From assembly GCA_018055565.1 (NCBI GenBank), contig JAGPHI010000094.1, positions 1 to 5,247 on the forward strand: a DNA stretch of 5,247 nucleotides. The letters run 5' to 3'. Positions 1 through 5,247 of the stretch are shown piece by piece. Source of the stretch: Oscillospiraceae bacterium. GTDB taxonomy: Bacteria > Bacillota > Clostridia > Oscillospirales > Ruminococcaceae. Position numbers and translations under genes: made by a program. Under the pieces are notes generated by a model. It was not told where the DNA came from. It did no database searches and was given only the letters and a program-made list of their open reading frames with translations. Position 1 is the first letter of the stretch. Every line of letters begins with the position of its first letter.

Positions 1-855
1 CACCTCGATGCCGCGCTTATAGCCCGCGTCGCTTGGCTGCATATGGCCAATGGTTTCCACCCAGCCCTTTATAGAGGTAAGCGGCGTGCGCAGCTCATGC
101 GAAACCGAGGATATAAACTCGTTTTTCATGCGTTCGGATTTATCCAGCTCGCTTGCCATCGTGTTGATGGTATTGCAAAGCGAACCGATTTCGTCGTTAT
201 ATTTATTTTCGATGCGTATCGCAAGATCGCCCTTTGCAATTTTGGCCGCGCCCCCCTCGATAACGGCAATCGGCCGCACAATGCTGCGGATAAAAAACAG
301 GCCCGACCACACGCTGAACAGCACAATCAACGTTACCAGCGCAAGGCTTAACACCACCACGCCCGCAATGCTTTGCTCCAACAGCGTTAGCGAAGTAACA
401 AAGCGCACCGCCACCACCTCGCCCGCAGCGTCGGGCAATATCGAGGTAATGGCCATCACCTTTTCGCCCGTGGCCGTATGAAACACCTGCTGGCCGATGC
501 CCGATTCGCTTTGCGTTGCCAAAATAAAATCCTGTGGCACAGGCGCATTGATGGGCACAAAGCCCGTGGAGGACGTGGCCACATGCCCTGTATAATCCAT
601 GAGCATCAGCTCAAATTTATCCTTTTCGGCAAATTGCTCCACCATGCGGCGCAGCACCACATTGCGGCCGTCCTCTGTTTGCGCGCTGGCCGAAAGCTGC
701 ACCGTAAGCGTGTTTACGCGCGCCATAATGGCGCGGCGCGCGCCATCGTAATAATTAACAATGGTAAAATACAAAAACACTGCTTCTGCCACAAGCAAAA
801 CGGCAATGGTGATTAAAAGGCTGCCCCTTACCCAGCGCTTGGTAATGCTGTTCAC
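1..855 (-). CDS. Sensor histidine kinase, N-terminal 285 residues (cut by window start)
   Basis: Membrane sensor kinase that would autophosphorylate and pass phosphate to the response regulator encoded just upstream. Translating the minus strand from 855 gives an uninterrupted frame to position 1. Residues about 11-33 form a first membrane segment, 34-160 an extracytoplasmic sensor region, about 163-188 a second membrane segment, and about 189-241 a HAMP linker with the typical Pro (P195). A HisKA dimerisation domain follows, with the phospho-acceptor His at residue 253 in the motif SVSHELRTP (codon at 97-99). The catalytic ATPase domain lies outside the window. The start is a GTG at 853-855, chosen because AAAGGGGG (864-871) sits 8 bases upstream and the next in-frame ATG falls after the first membrane segment. 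The response regulator ends 85 bp upstream with no evident terminator between, so the two are probably cotranscribed. The sensor domain was not matched to a named family, so the signal is unknown. Confidence 0.96.
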   Translation of the reverse strand, partial: MNSITKRWVRGSLLITIAVLLVAEAVFLYFTIVNYYDGARRAIMARVNTLTVQLSASAQTEDGRNVVLRRMVEQFAEKDKFELMLMDYTGHVATSSTGFVPINAPVPQDFILATQSESGIGQQVFHTATGEKVMAITSILPDAAGEVVAVRFVTSLTLLEQSIAGVVVLSLALVTLIVLFSVWSGLFFIRSIVRPIAVIEGGAAKIAKGDLAIRIENKYNDEIGSLCNTINTMASELDKSERMKNEFISSVSHELRTPLTSIKGWVETIGHMQPSDAGYKRGIEV

Positions 856-940
856 TTGTGCAGCCCCCTTTCGTTTTTGCGCCCTGCGATGCAGAATCCG
901 CCCGTAAAAAGCTTACTAAATAAACGTCAAACTGGCAGCA

Positions 941-1636
941 TCAGCCGTTCCAGCGATAGCCATAGCCCCACACCGTCAAGATATGCTTTGGCGCGCTTGC
1001 CTCTTCTTCAATTTTCATGCGCAGGCGGCGAATATTTACATCCACAATCTTTACATCGCCAAAATACCCCTCGCCCCATACGCCCTGCAAAATTTGTTCG
1101 CGCACCATTGCCACGCCGGAATTGACAAAAAACAGCTCCATAATTTGAAATTCCACTTGCGTAAGCTCAATTTCTTCGCCGTTTTTATACAGCATACGGC
1201 TTTTTTGATCCAGCACAAACTGCCCTGAAACAAGGCGGCCATCCGTTTGCTTTTCGGGGGCAAGCCGCTGCACGCGGCGCACCAGCGCGTCAATGCGCGC
1301 CAAAAGCTCGCTGATGCTGAAAGGCTTTGTCATATAATCGTCTGCGCCGATGGCAAGGCCTTTGATTTTATCGCTTTCCAAGCTTTTCGCGCTTAACATA
1401 ATAATGCCAATGCATGCATTGTCGCGGCGAATATTTTCGCAAAGGGAAAAGCCGTTCATCCCCGGCAGCATAATGTCCAGCACTGCCGCATCAAAATCGC
1501 CGCCGTTTTCTGCAAAAATGGCCAATGCTTGCTCGGCGCTGGCCGCCTCGCATACCGTGTAATCTGCCATGCGCAAATTTAGCGCGACTACCTCGCGGAT
1601 GGATTCCTCGTCCTCGACTACTAAAATTTTTCTCAT
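941..1636 (-). CDS. OmpR/PhoB-family response regulator
   Basis: DNA-binding response regulator of 231 residues, the usual length for the family. The receiver domain covers about residues 1-120, with the acidic pocket E8/D9, phospho-acceptor D54 in LDIMLPG, S82 at the usual Thr/Ser switch position and the conserved K104 in TKPF. A winged-helix DNA-binding domain covers about 135-231, with the family-typical recognition region (VDVNIRRLRMKIE) and the C-terminal wing ending WGYGYRW. The ATG at 1634-1636 is preceded by AAAGGAAG (1647-1654) at a slightly long spacing. It lies 41 bp after the lipoprotein gene and 85 bp before the histidine kinase, all on one strand, so it is the evident partner of that kinase. 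Target genes cannot be read from the sequence. All key receiver residues are present, so it should be phosphorylatable. Confidence 0.97.
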   Translation of the reverse strand: MRKILVVEDEESIREVVALNLRMADYTVCEAASAEQALAIFAENGGDFDAAVLDIMLPGMNGFSLCENIRRDNACIGIIMLSAKSLESDKIKGLAIGADDYMTKPFSISELLARIDALVRRVQRLAPEKQTDGRLVSGQFVLDQKSRMLYKNGEEIELTQVEFQIMELFFVNSGVAMVREQILQGVWGEGYFGDVKIVDVNIRRLRMKIEEEASAPKHILTVWGYGYRWNG

Positions 1637-1677
1637 TGCATCATCGCTTCCTTTCGTTGCATTGCAAGCTTGCGCTT

Positions 1678-2955
1678 TTACTCTAAAACCGTAATGCCGG
1701 ATAAAACGCTTTTTTTATCATAGCCCGTGCTGCCCTCGCCAAAATACAAAAGCAGCCTGTTTTCGCCAAGTGCCGCGGCGTGAACATACGGGCCGTTTGC
1801 CGCTTCACGCGGCACAATGCGCGCGGATAAAAACAAGGTGCCGCCGTCGCGGCTGCGCAATTGCCAATTGCCATTTGGGGTGGCATCGTCCAGCACCGAT
1901 ACCTTTTCCGTCCACCCTTTCGGTAAGCGCACATAATAGCCGTACAGCGCGTCATAAATCCCCTCGCGCTTTAATGGCTCGTCCAAAAGATAATCGTGCC
2001 ACGACACAAAATAAAAACGGCGCGCGGTGGACAGCGTATTAATTTGCCTGTCGATATGTGGCACCTCTATGGAGCCATCGCCATCCACATCCATGCTTAA
2101 AAGCTCGGTTTGAAAGCGGCGCGATAAATCAAACGCATTGCTGTCGATTTGCTTGTCCACCATCGGCCACGCAATCAAGCGGCCGTTTTGCAAAAGCAAA
2201 AATTCGCTTGCGAGTGCGCCGGAATCCAAGCGCCCATCGATCACAACGCCCGCGCCGTTTTTGCTCTCGCCCACCGCAAGGTTGACGCATTCTACAAAGC
2301 GCTCGTCCAGCGGCAAGGCCTGCACGGTGGTAAGCGCGTTTTCCTCGCGCACAATATGCTGTAAAACCGGTGCCCCCGGAGAAATCAGCAAAAGGCTTTC
2401 TGTGCCCGCTTCGTCAAATTGATTCACCAAAAAGCGGCTATAGGCCTGCTCTAAAAGGCTGGTAATCGTGTCGTTTTGATAGGCGTAGGCCGCAAGATAT
2501 TTATCGGACATCGAGGCGTTTGCATAGCCCACCAGCAAATCCACGCCGCCGCTTTTTGTATCCACGGTTTCCACGCGTTCCACCTCGGTGGACAGGCCCT
2601 CCACCTCATACACAACCTCCCAGGCTGCGTTTTCCTGCTCTAAAATTGCCAAATGCACATTTTGCCCTTTGGCAGGCGTGGCATATAAAACAGCCGCCTC
2701 GTCCACGCCGTCGCCGTCAAAATCCTGAATTAAAAACGGTGTCATCTCTTCACCGCCGCGCGGATATTTTAATTGCAGCGTTTCGCCCAGATACGCATTT
2801 AGCGCCTTTTGCACGGCGCTTTGCTTAGAATCGGGCTGCGGCGCGCGCAAAAAATCCTCCACATTGCGCGTGGTAAGCATGGGTGCCGCGCACGCCGAAA
2901 GCAAAAGGCAAAGCCCTGTGCAAAGCCCCGCGCGTAAATACTGTTGTTTTGCCAC
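1678..2955 (-). CDS. Secreted lipoprotein with two DxDGDG calcium-type repeat motifs
   Basis: Predicted membrane-anchored extracytoplasmic protein of 425 residues, function unknown. The N-terminus is a lipoprotein signal: a short basic start, a hydrophobic core (LCTGLCLLL) and the lipobox LSAC with the lipidated Cys at residue 22. The mature part has two Asp-rich loops, DFDGDGVDE at 78-86 and DVDGDGSIE at 289-297. Each is followed or flanked by short hydrophobic strands, as in FG-GAP/VCBS-type beta-propeller blades that bind calcium. A third degenerate copy may lie near 178-190 (NQFDEAGTESLLL). The C-terminal 130 residues carry no motif I recognise. The start is a GTG at 2953-2955. The ATG at 2955-2957 overlaps it but is in another frame. 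AAAGG and GGGTGA lie just upstream. It is the first gene of the apparent lipoprotein-regulator-kinase operon, so a role in signal input or as an output of that system is inferred from position only. Confidence 0.9.
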   Translation of the reverse strand: MAKQQYLRAGLCTGLCLLLSACAAPMLTTRNVEDFLRAPQPDSKQSAVQKALNAYLGETLQLKYPRGGEEMTPFLIQDFDGDGVDEAAVLYATPAKGQNVHLAILEQENAAWEVVYEVEGLSTEVERVETVDTKSGGVDLLVGYANASMSDKYLAAYAYQNDTITSLLEQAYSRFLVNQFDEAGTESLLLISPGAPVLQHIVREENALTTVQALPLDERFVECVNLAVGESKNGAGVVIDGRLDSGALASEFLLLQNGRLIAWPMVDKQIDSNAFDLSRRFQTELLSMDVDGDGSIEVPHIDRQINTLSTARRFYFVSWHDYLLDEPLKREGIYDALYGYYVRLPKGWTEKVSVLDDATPNGNWQLRSRDGGTLFLSARIVPREAANGPYVHAAALGENRLLLYFGEGSTGYDKKSVLSGITVLE

Positions 2956-2985
2956 ATGCTCACCCGCCTTTCAAGCTGCGTTTAT

Positions 2986-3000
2986 GCTGATTCTATCAGC
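2986..3000 (-). promoter_or_regulatory. Small hairpin in the lipoprotein mRNA leader
   Basis: A perfect 6-bp inverted repeat, GCTGAT and ATCAGC, with a 3-base loop, lies between the predicted promoter and the lipoprotein start. It would form near the 5' end of the transcript. There is no T-run on the minus-strand side, so it does not look like a terminator for the ZIP gene. It may be an mRNA-stabilising stem, an operator, or chance. Confidence 0.3.
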
Positions 3001-3017
3001 CTTACCCATATTATAAT

Positions 3018-3046
3018 ATTGTAACACTAAACAAGGTAGATGCCAA
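3018..3046 (-). promoter_or_regulatory. Predicted sigma-A promoter of the lipoprotein/two-component operon
   Basis: On the minus strand, TTGGCA (3041-3046) is followed after 17 bases by TACAAT (3018-3023), which has a TG extension one base upstream (3025-3026). This is a near-consensus arrangement pointing at the lipoprotein GTG about 60 bases away. The -35 lies in the last codons of the ZIP transporter gene. An overlapping 12-bp palindrome (3008-3019) supplies an alternative perfect TATAAT at 3010-3015, but no good -35 goes with it. The downstream operon thus probably has its own promoter. Confidence 0.55.
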
Positions 3047-3797
3047 TACTCATTATTAGAATGCCGCCCACAATGCCAAAAATGGCCCAGCCGCGTTTGC
3101 CAAAAGCAAAGCTTTCGGGCAAAAGCTCGCTTGCCGAAACATACAGCATAATACCCGCAATCAGCGCCACAAGCCCGTTTAAAAAGCCGGGTGTCAGCGC
3201 GTTTTTAAACGCAAAAAACGCCAGCACAGCGCCAAGCGGCTCGGCCACGCCCGAGGCCAGCGCATACAAGGCGCCTTTTGCCTTGCTGTTTGTGGCATAA
3301 TATACCGGCACGGCAATGGCGATGCCCTCGGGGATATTATGCATGGCAATGGCCAGCGTTAGCGTAGCGCCAAGACGCGGCGAAGCGTAGCCCGTAAACA
3401 GCGTTAAAATGCCCTCGGGCAAATTGTGCAGCACAATGGCCGCCGTGGTAACAATGGCGCTGCGCAAAGCCGCGGCTTTGGGCAGCCCCTCGGCGTGCGC
3501 GGCGCAAAGCTCGCTTTCGCCGGGGATGCATTTTTCCAAAAGCATTGCAATCAGCATGCCCATTGCGGCAAGGCTGGCGCTGGCAAAAGCACTTAGCGGC
3601 ATCGATAGATAGGCCGCATAGGTGTGCACGGTGTGCGGCAGCATATCCGTAAGCGACACCGTCATCATAACCCCCGCCGCAAACCCTAAGGACAGCGAAA
3701 GCATTTTTTCGTTTGGCTGTTTGCAAAGCAGCACCACAAGCCCGCCAATGCCCGTAGACAGCCCCGCCAAAGTGGTTAAAATTAGCGCATGCAGCAT
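3027..3797 (-). CDS. zupT: ZIP-family metal transporter, ZupT type
   Basis: Integral membrane protein that would import divalent metal ions such as zinc, iron or manganese. With the start used here it has 256 residues, the same size class as E. coli ZupT (257). About eight membrane segments are visible. The two metal-site motifs are intact: HNLPEG in TM4 (H124, N125, E128) and HNIPEG in TM5 (H153, N154, E157). TM5 runs into AIAVPVYYAT and TM6 has SGVAEPLG, both typical of the ZupT subgroup. The TM3-TM4 loop is short and not His-rich. The open frame extends upstream to 3962, adding 55 residues, but that part is polar, unlike any ZIP N-terminus, and would precede the first membrane helix. The ATG at 3795-3797 gives MLHALILTTLAG, a normal TM1 start, with AAGGA 10 bases upstream. 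Regulation is probably by metal, inferred from the family; see the repeats upstream. The precise metal cannot be read from the sequence. Confidence 0.94.
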   Translation of the reverse strand: MLHALILTTLAGLSTGIGGLVVLLCKQPNEKMLSLSLGFAAGVMMTVSLTDMLPHTVHTYAAYLSMPLSAFASASLAAMGMLIAMLLEKCIPGESELCAAHAEGLPKAAALRSAIVTTAAIVLHNLPEGILTLFTGYASPRLGATLTLAIAMHNIPEGIAIAVPVYYATNSKAKGALYALASGVAEPLGAVLAFFAFKNALTPGFLNGLVALIAGIMLYVSASELLPESFAFGKRGWAIFGIVGGILIMSIGIYLV

Positions 3798-3954
3798 GAA
3801 AGCCCCATCCTTTTTTGAAAATTGGGCTGCTTTGCAAAGGCCGATTTTGTGCCGCTTTGGCGCATCCCGCCCCAAAACCAACCCAAAACGCCCATTGACA
3901 CGAAGCGCCCTTTCTTCACACTGTATGCGCATGCTGCTTTTAAAATGTGAAATC
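3798..3954. other. Leader or intergenic stretch upstream of the ZIP gene
   Basis: This stretch separates the ZIP start from the inverted repeat further upstream. On the minus strand it holds the ribosome-binding site AAGGA (3808-3812) in front of the ATG at 3797. AAAGC upstream of the site and GCTTT just before the ATG could pair, along with neighbouring CCC and GGG, so the ribosome-binding site may sit in a loop. I found no convincing sigma-A promoter, no recognisable riboswitch and no conserved protein here. The frame is open on the minus strand for its whole length, but the encoded residues look non-natural for a membrane protein. Confidence 0.4.
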
Positions 3955-3985
3955 TTTGCCAAAAGGGCAAAGGCCTTTTGGCAAA
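3955..3985. repeat. Perfect 12-bp inverted repeat (operator or weak terminator)
   Basis: Arms TTTGCCAAAAGG (3955-3966) and CCTTTTGGCAAA (3974-3985) are perfect reverse complements around a 7-base centre. A nested 10-bp palindrome, AAAGGCCTTT, lies at 3969-3978. On the minus strand it is about 90 bases after the tetR-family stop and about 158 bases before the ZIP start. The tail on that side is GATTTCACATTTT, only loosely T-rich, so a Rho-independent terminator for the TetR gene is possible but poor. A binding site for a dimeric regulator of the ZIP gene is the alternative. It does not match any regulator box I can name. Confidence 0.6.
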
Positions 3986-3987
3986 TG

Positions 3988-4064
3988 GCTTATGCTTTAT
4001 CGGGGAACAGCCTATATCATATTGATTAGCATAACGCTTATCCTTTATCGGCGCACATCCTATA
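3988..4064. repeat. Imperfect direct duplication, 48-bp period
   Basis: The 29 bases at 3988-4016 recur at 4036-4064 with 25 of 29 identical. The best-kept blocks are GCTTAT, CTTTATCGG and CCTATA. A TGATT follows each copy at slightly different spacing (4023 and 4067), suggesting that the duplicated unit was longer and has decayed. Both copies lie in the gap between the TetR-family gene and the ZIP gene, next to the inverted repeat. They could be paired binding sites upstream of the ZIP gene or the remnant of a small tandem duplication. Confidence 0.6.
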
Positions 4065-4075
4065 ACTGATTGCTA

Positions 4076-4654
4076 CTAGCCCATCACGACGCCGGACACC
4101 AAAATGTTTTCCACAATCTGCGCCATATCATCGGCCGATTTTGGCATGCCTGTTGCCAGCCACTCCTGCAAAATCCCTGTGCAGCCGGATATAATAAAGG
4201 TATACACATATTCCGATTGCCCGCGCTGCGCCTCGCCCATGCGCGAATGCCACTCGCGCATAAATTTTTCGCGCACTGCGTCTTTTACGCGCTCCACAAA
4301 CGCCATGTCGCCATTGTTGCACAAAAGCACGCGGCACATATCAGCATTGTCTGCCAAAAACCGAAAGATGCTGCGCATAATGGGGCTTGCACCGCCGCCG
4401 TGTTTGGGTGCATCCGGCAGGGCAAAGCCCACTAATACCTCTTCAAGCCCCGCTAACATATCCGCTTCAATCTGCTGCAAAAGGCTGTACACATCGGTGT
4501 AATGCAGATAAAACGTGCTGCGGTTGATATCGCAGCGCTCGCAAAGCTCCTTTACGTTGATATCCTGTATGCTTTTTTCTCCCATCAACACCACCAGCGC
4601 ATTGCGCAGCGCAACGCGCGTTTTGCGCACGCGCCGATCCATTGTTTGCTCCAT
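4076..4654 (-). CDS. TetR/AcrR-family transcriptional regulator
   Basis: Predicted repressor of 192 residues, normal for the family. The N-terminal three-helix DNA-binding domain spans about residues 10-60. Its helix-turn-helix is VKELCERCDINRSTFYLHY, followed by the conserved DVYSLL continuation (HTH and start of helix 4 about 34-59). The C-terminal part contains SGCTGILQEWLATGMPKS (about 156-173), which resembles the C-terminal region of Firmicutes regulators grouped as TetR_C_8-like; the ligand is not predictable. The ATG at 4652-4654 is chosen because AAAGGA (4664-4669) is 9 bases upstream and it gives MEQTMDRRVRKTRVAL, a typical TetR N-terminus. The frame is open back to 4741, but those 29 extra residues are basic and atypical and overlap a regulatory stretch. 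It is transcribed away from an ABC transporter gene, with dyad symmetries between them, so control of that transporter and of itself is the likely role. The ZIP gene downstream is 278 bp away and probably separate. Confidence 0.93.
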   Translation of the reverse strand: MEQTMDRRVRKTRVALRNALVVLMGEKSIQDINVKELCERCDINRSTFYLHYTDVYSLLQQIEADMLAGLEEVLVGFALPDAPKHGGGASPIMRSIFRFLADNADMCRVLLCNNGDMAFVERVKDAVREKFMREWHSRMGEAQRGQSEYVYTFIISGCTGILQEWLATGMPKSADDMAQIVENILVSGVVMG

Positions 4655-4706
4655 AAATATCCATCCTTTCACGGGCAATTTGCCAAAATACAGTGTGCCG
4701 CCTCGC

Positions 4707-4727
4707 TTTTTTGCCTTGTTCAAAAAA
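4707..4727. repeat. 7-bp inverted repeat in the TetR leader
   Basis: TTTTTTG (4707-4713) and CAAAAAA (4721-4727) form a perfect dyad with a 7-base centre. It is AT-only apart from one pair, so an RNA stem would be weak. It lies about 55 bases before the TetR start. It may be a protein site or simply chance in A/T runs. Confidence 0.3.
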
Positions 4728-4745
4728 CGTTTACATTTCAAATCG

Positions 4746-4765
4746 ACAGATAGGTGCTTATCTGT
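4746..4765. promoter_or_regulatory. Candidate TetR-family operator
   Basis: ACAGATAGGTGCTTATCTGT is a 20-bp near-perfect palindrome: two 9-base half-sites (ACAGATAGG and CTTATCTGT) differ by one base around a central TG. Size and symmetry suit a TetR-family dimer. It sits 92 bp upstream of the TetR start. If that gene is transcribed from TTGACA at 4799-4804, the dyad would cover the first transcribed bases, as expected for autorepression. Assignment to this TetR protein is inferred from position. Confidence 0.55.
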
Positions 4766-4786
4766 TTATTTACCCACGCTATTAGA

Positions 4787-4808
4787 CGTTTTGGTGATTG
4801 TCAAAACG
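4787..4808. promoter_or_regulatory. Second dyad overlapping divergent -35 elements
   Basis: CGTTTTG (4787-4793) and CAAAACG (4802-4808) are perfect reverse complements around an 8-base centre. The right half contains the overlapping -35 candidates for both strands (TTGTCA at 4798-4803 forward, TTGACA at 4799-4804 reverse). A protein bound here would block transcription both ways. It differs in sequence from the dyad at 4746-4765, so it may serve a different regulator. Confidence 0.45.
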
Positions 4809-4827
4809 GCCTTGCTATGATTATAAT
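4798..4827 (+). promoter_or_regulatory. Predicted promoter for the ABC transporter gene
   Basis: TTGTCA (4798-4803, five of six consensus) and a perfect TATAAT (4822-4827) are separated by 18 bases. Transcription would begin near 4834, giving a leader of about 100 bases. A second perfect TATAAT lies at 4861-4866 but its -35 position (TATTTA) is poor, so it is a weaker alternative. The -35 overlaps the dyad at 4787-4808, which implies repression at this promoter. Confidence 0.55.
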
Positions 4828-4848
4828 AGAAAAGCGATATTTAATCAA
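4820..4848 (-). promoter_or_regulatory. Possible promoter for the TetR-family gene
   Basis: On the minus strand TTGATT (4843-4848) precedes TATAAT (4820-4825) by 17 bases. The -10 is part of the palindromic ATTATAAT, so the same bases serve as the forward -10. An alternative start is TTGACA at 4799-4804 with a 17-base spacer, but its -10 (TAGCGT, 4776-4781) is weak. Which one is used cannot be settled from the sequence. Confidence 0.35.
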
Positions 4849-4933
4849 CACTGCGTTTATTATAATACAGGTAGAAGATTATTATAGATTCGCAAACCAA
4901 TACACGCTTGCAACGAAAGGATACGATAAACCG

Positions 4934-5247
4934 ATGAACGAGCAAAACGGCTTTGTGCATTTTCAAGATGTATGTAAATATTATACGATGGGCGGTGTGC
5001 AGATTGCCGCCGCCGACAAAATTAGCTTTGCAATTGAAAAAGGTGAATTTTGCGTAATTGTGGGGCCGTCGGGCGCGGGCAAAACCACGGTTTTAAATAT
5101 GCTGGGCGGCATGGACACGGCCGACAGCGGCACCATCACGGTGGACGGCACCGTAATTAGCAATTATACACCAAAGCAATTAACGGCCTTTCGCCGCTAT
5201 GACGTGGGCTTTGTGTTTCAATTTTACAATTTGGTGCAAAATCTGAC
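4934..5247 (+). CDS. ABC transporter ATP-binding protein, MacB/LolD type (N-terminal part, cut by window end)
   Basis: ATPase subunit that would power an ABC transporter, probably one with an FtsX/MacB-like permease encoded next. The frame is open from the ATG at 4934 to the window end, about 104 residues. Walker A is GPSGAGKTT (residues 44-52) with the nucleotide-binding Lys at 50. The Q-loop Gln is residue 96 in VFQFYNLV. The run from the Walker A region (LNMLGGMDTADSGTITVDG) to the Q-loop is typical of the MacB/LolD/FtsE group that handles lipoprotein release, peptide or antibiotic export, or cell-envelope tasks. Signature motif, Walker B and the H-loop lie beyond the window. AAAGGA (4916-4921) is 12 bases upstream of the ATG, rather long, but no other in-frame start is available. 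The divergent TetR-family gene and the dyads between suggest induction by a compound that releases the repressor. The substrate is unknown. Confidence 0.93.
   Translation, partial: MNEQNGFVHFQDVCKYYTMGGVQIAAADKISFAIEKGEFCVIVGPSGAGKTTVLNMLGGMDTADSGTITVDGTVISNYTPKQLTAFRRYDVGFVFQFYNLVQNL

Noticed and set aside
50..481. 143-codon plus-strand open frame
   Set aside because: It lies antisense to the histidine kinase, whose membrane, HAMP and HisKA features are clear. The encoded protein has no recognisable domain.
884..894. Small stem CTGC/GCAG between response regulator and kinase
   Set aside because: A 4-bp stem with no T-run is too weak to be a terminator; the genes remain best read as one operon.
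1664..1673. Palindrome GCAAGCTTGC between lipoprotein and response regulator
   Set aside because: Only 10 bp with no loop and no T-run, so it is not a terminator; short palindromes of this length are expected by chance.
3895..3900. Perfect TTGACA on the plus strand
   Set aside because: No usable -10 at 16-18 bases downstream, and no plus-strand gene begins nearby.
4655..4741. N-terminal extension of the TetR-family protein to 4741
   Set aside because: No good ribosome-binding site there, atypical basic residues, and the ATG at 4654 has AAAGGA at 9 bases and gives a normal TetR N-terminus.
4981..5163. 60-codon minus-strand open frame
   Set aside because: It is antisense to the ABC ATPase, whose Walker A and Q-loop are in the plus frame.

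Overview
The window looks like chromosomal DNA of a low-to-moderate GC Firmicute, most likely a Clostridia-class (gut-type) anaerobe. The grounds are AAAGG-type Shine-Dalgarno sequences in front of essentially every gene, two GTG starts, AT-rich promoters, an OmpR/PhoB-type two-component system, a Gram-positive-style lipoprotein and a TetR regulator with the C-terminal region typical of Firmicutes. Genus cannot be read from this sequence. There is no sign of a mobile element, CRISPR array, tRNA or rRNA.

Region 1 (1-3046) is a minus-strand signalling operon, transcribed from about 3010 towards position 1. Its order is a secreted lipoprotein with two Asp-rich calcium-type repeat motifs (1678-2955), an OmpR/PhoB response regulator (941-1636), and a HAMP-containing sensor histidine kinase cut by the window edge (1-855). 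A good promoter with a TG-extended -10 lies inside the 3' end of the upstream transporter gene, so the operon probably has its own transcription start. The lipoprotein may be an accessory or output protein of the kinase/regulator pair; this is inferred from gene order only.

Region 2 (3027-4075) holds a ZupT-type ZIP metal transporter on the minus strand. Its true start is at 3797, not at the far end of the longer open frame. Upstream is a 278-bp intergenic stretch with two unexplained structures: a perfect 12-bp inverted repeat (3955-3985) and an imperfect direct duplication with 48-bp period (3988-4064).

Region 3 (4076-5247) is a divergent pair: a TetR-family repressor on the minus strand (4076-4654) and, on the plus strand, the start of a MacB/LolD-type ABC transporter ATPase (4934 to the window end). 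The 279 bp between them carries three dyad symmetries and overlapping divergent promoter elements. This is the usual layout of a TetR repressor controlling a neighbouring export system and itself.

Nothing here is a clearly undescribed system. The most interesting points are the lipoprotein/two-component gene set, the repeat structures before the ZIP gene, and the operator-like dyads in the tetR/ABC divergent region.
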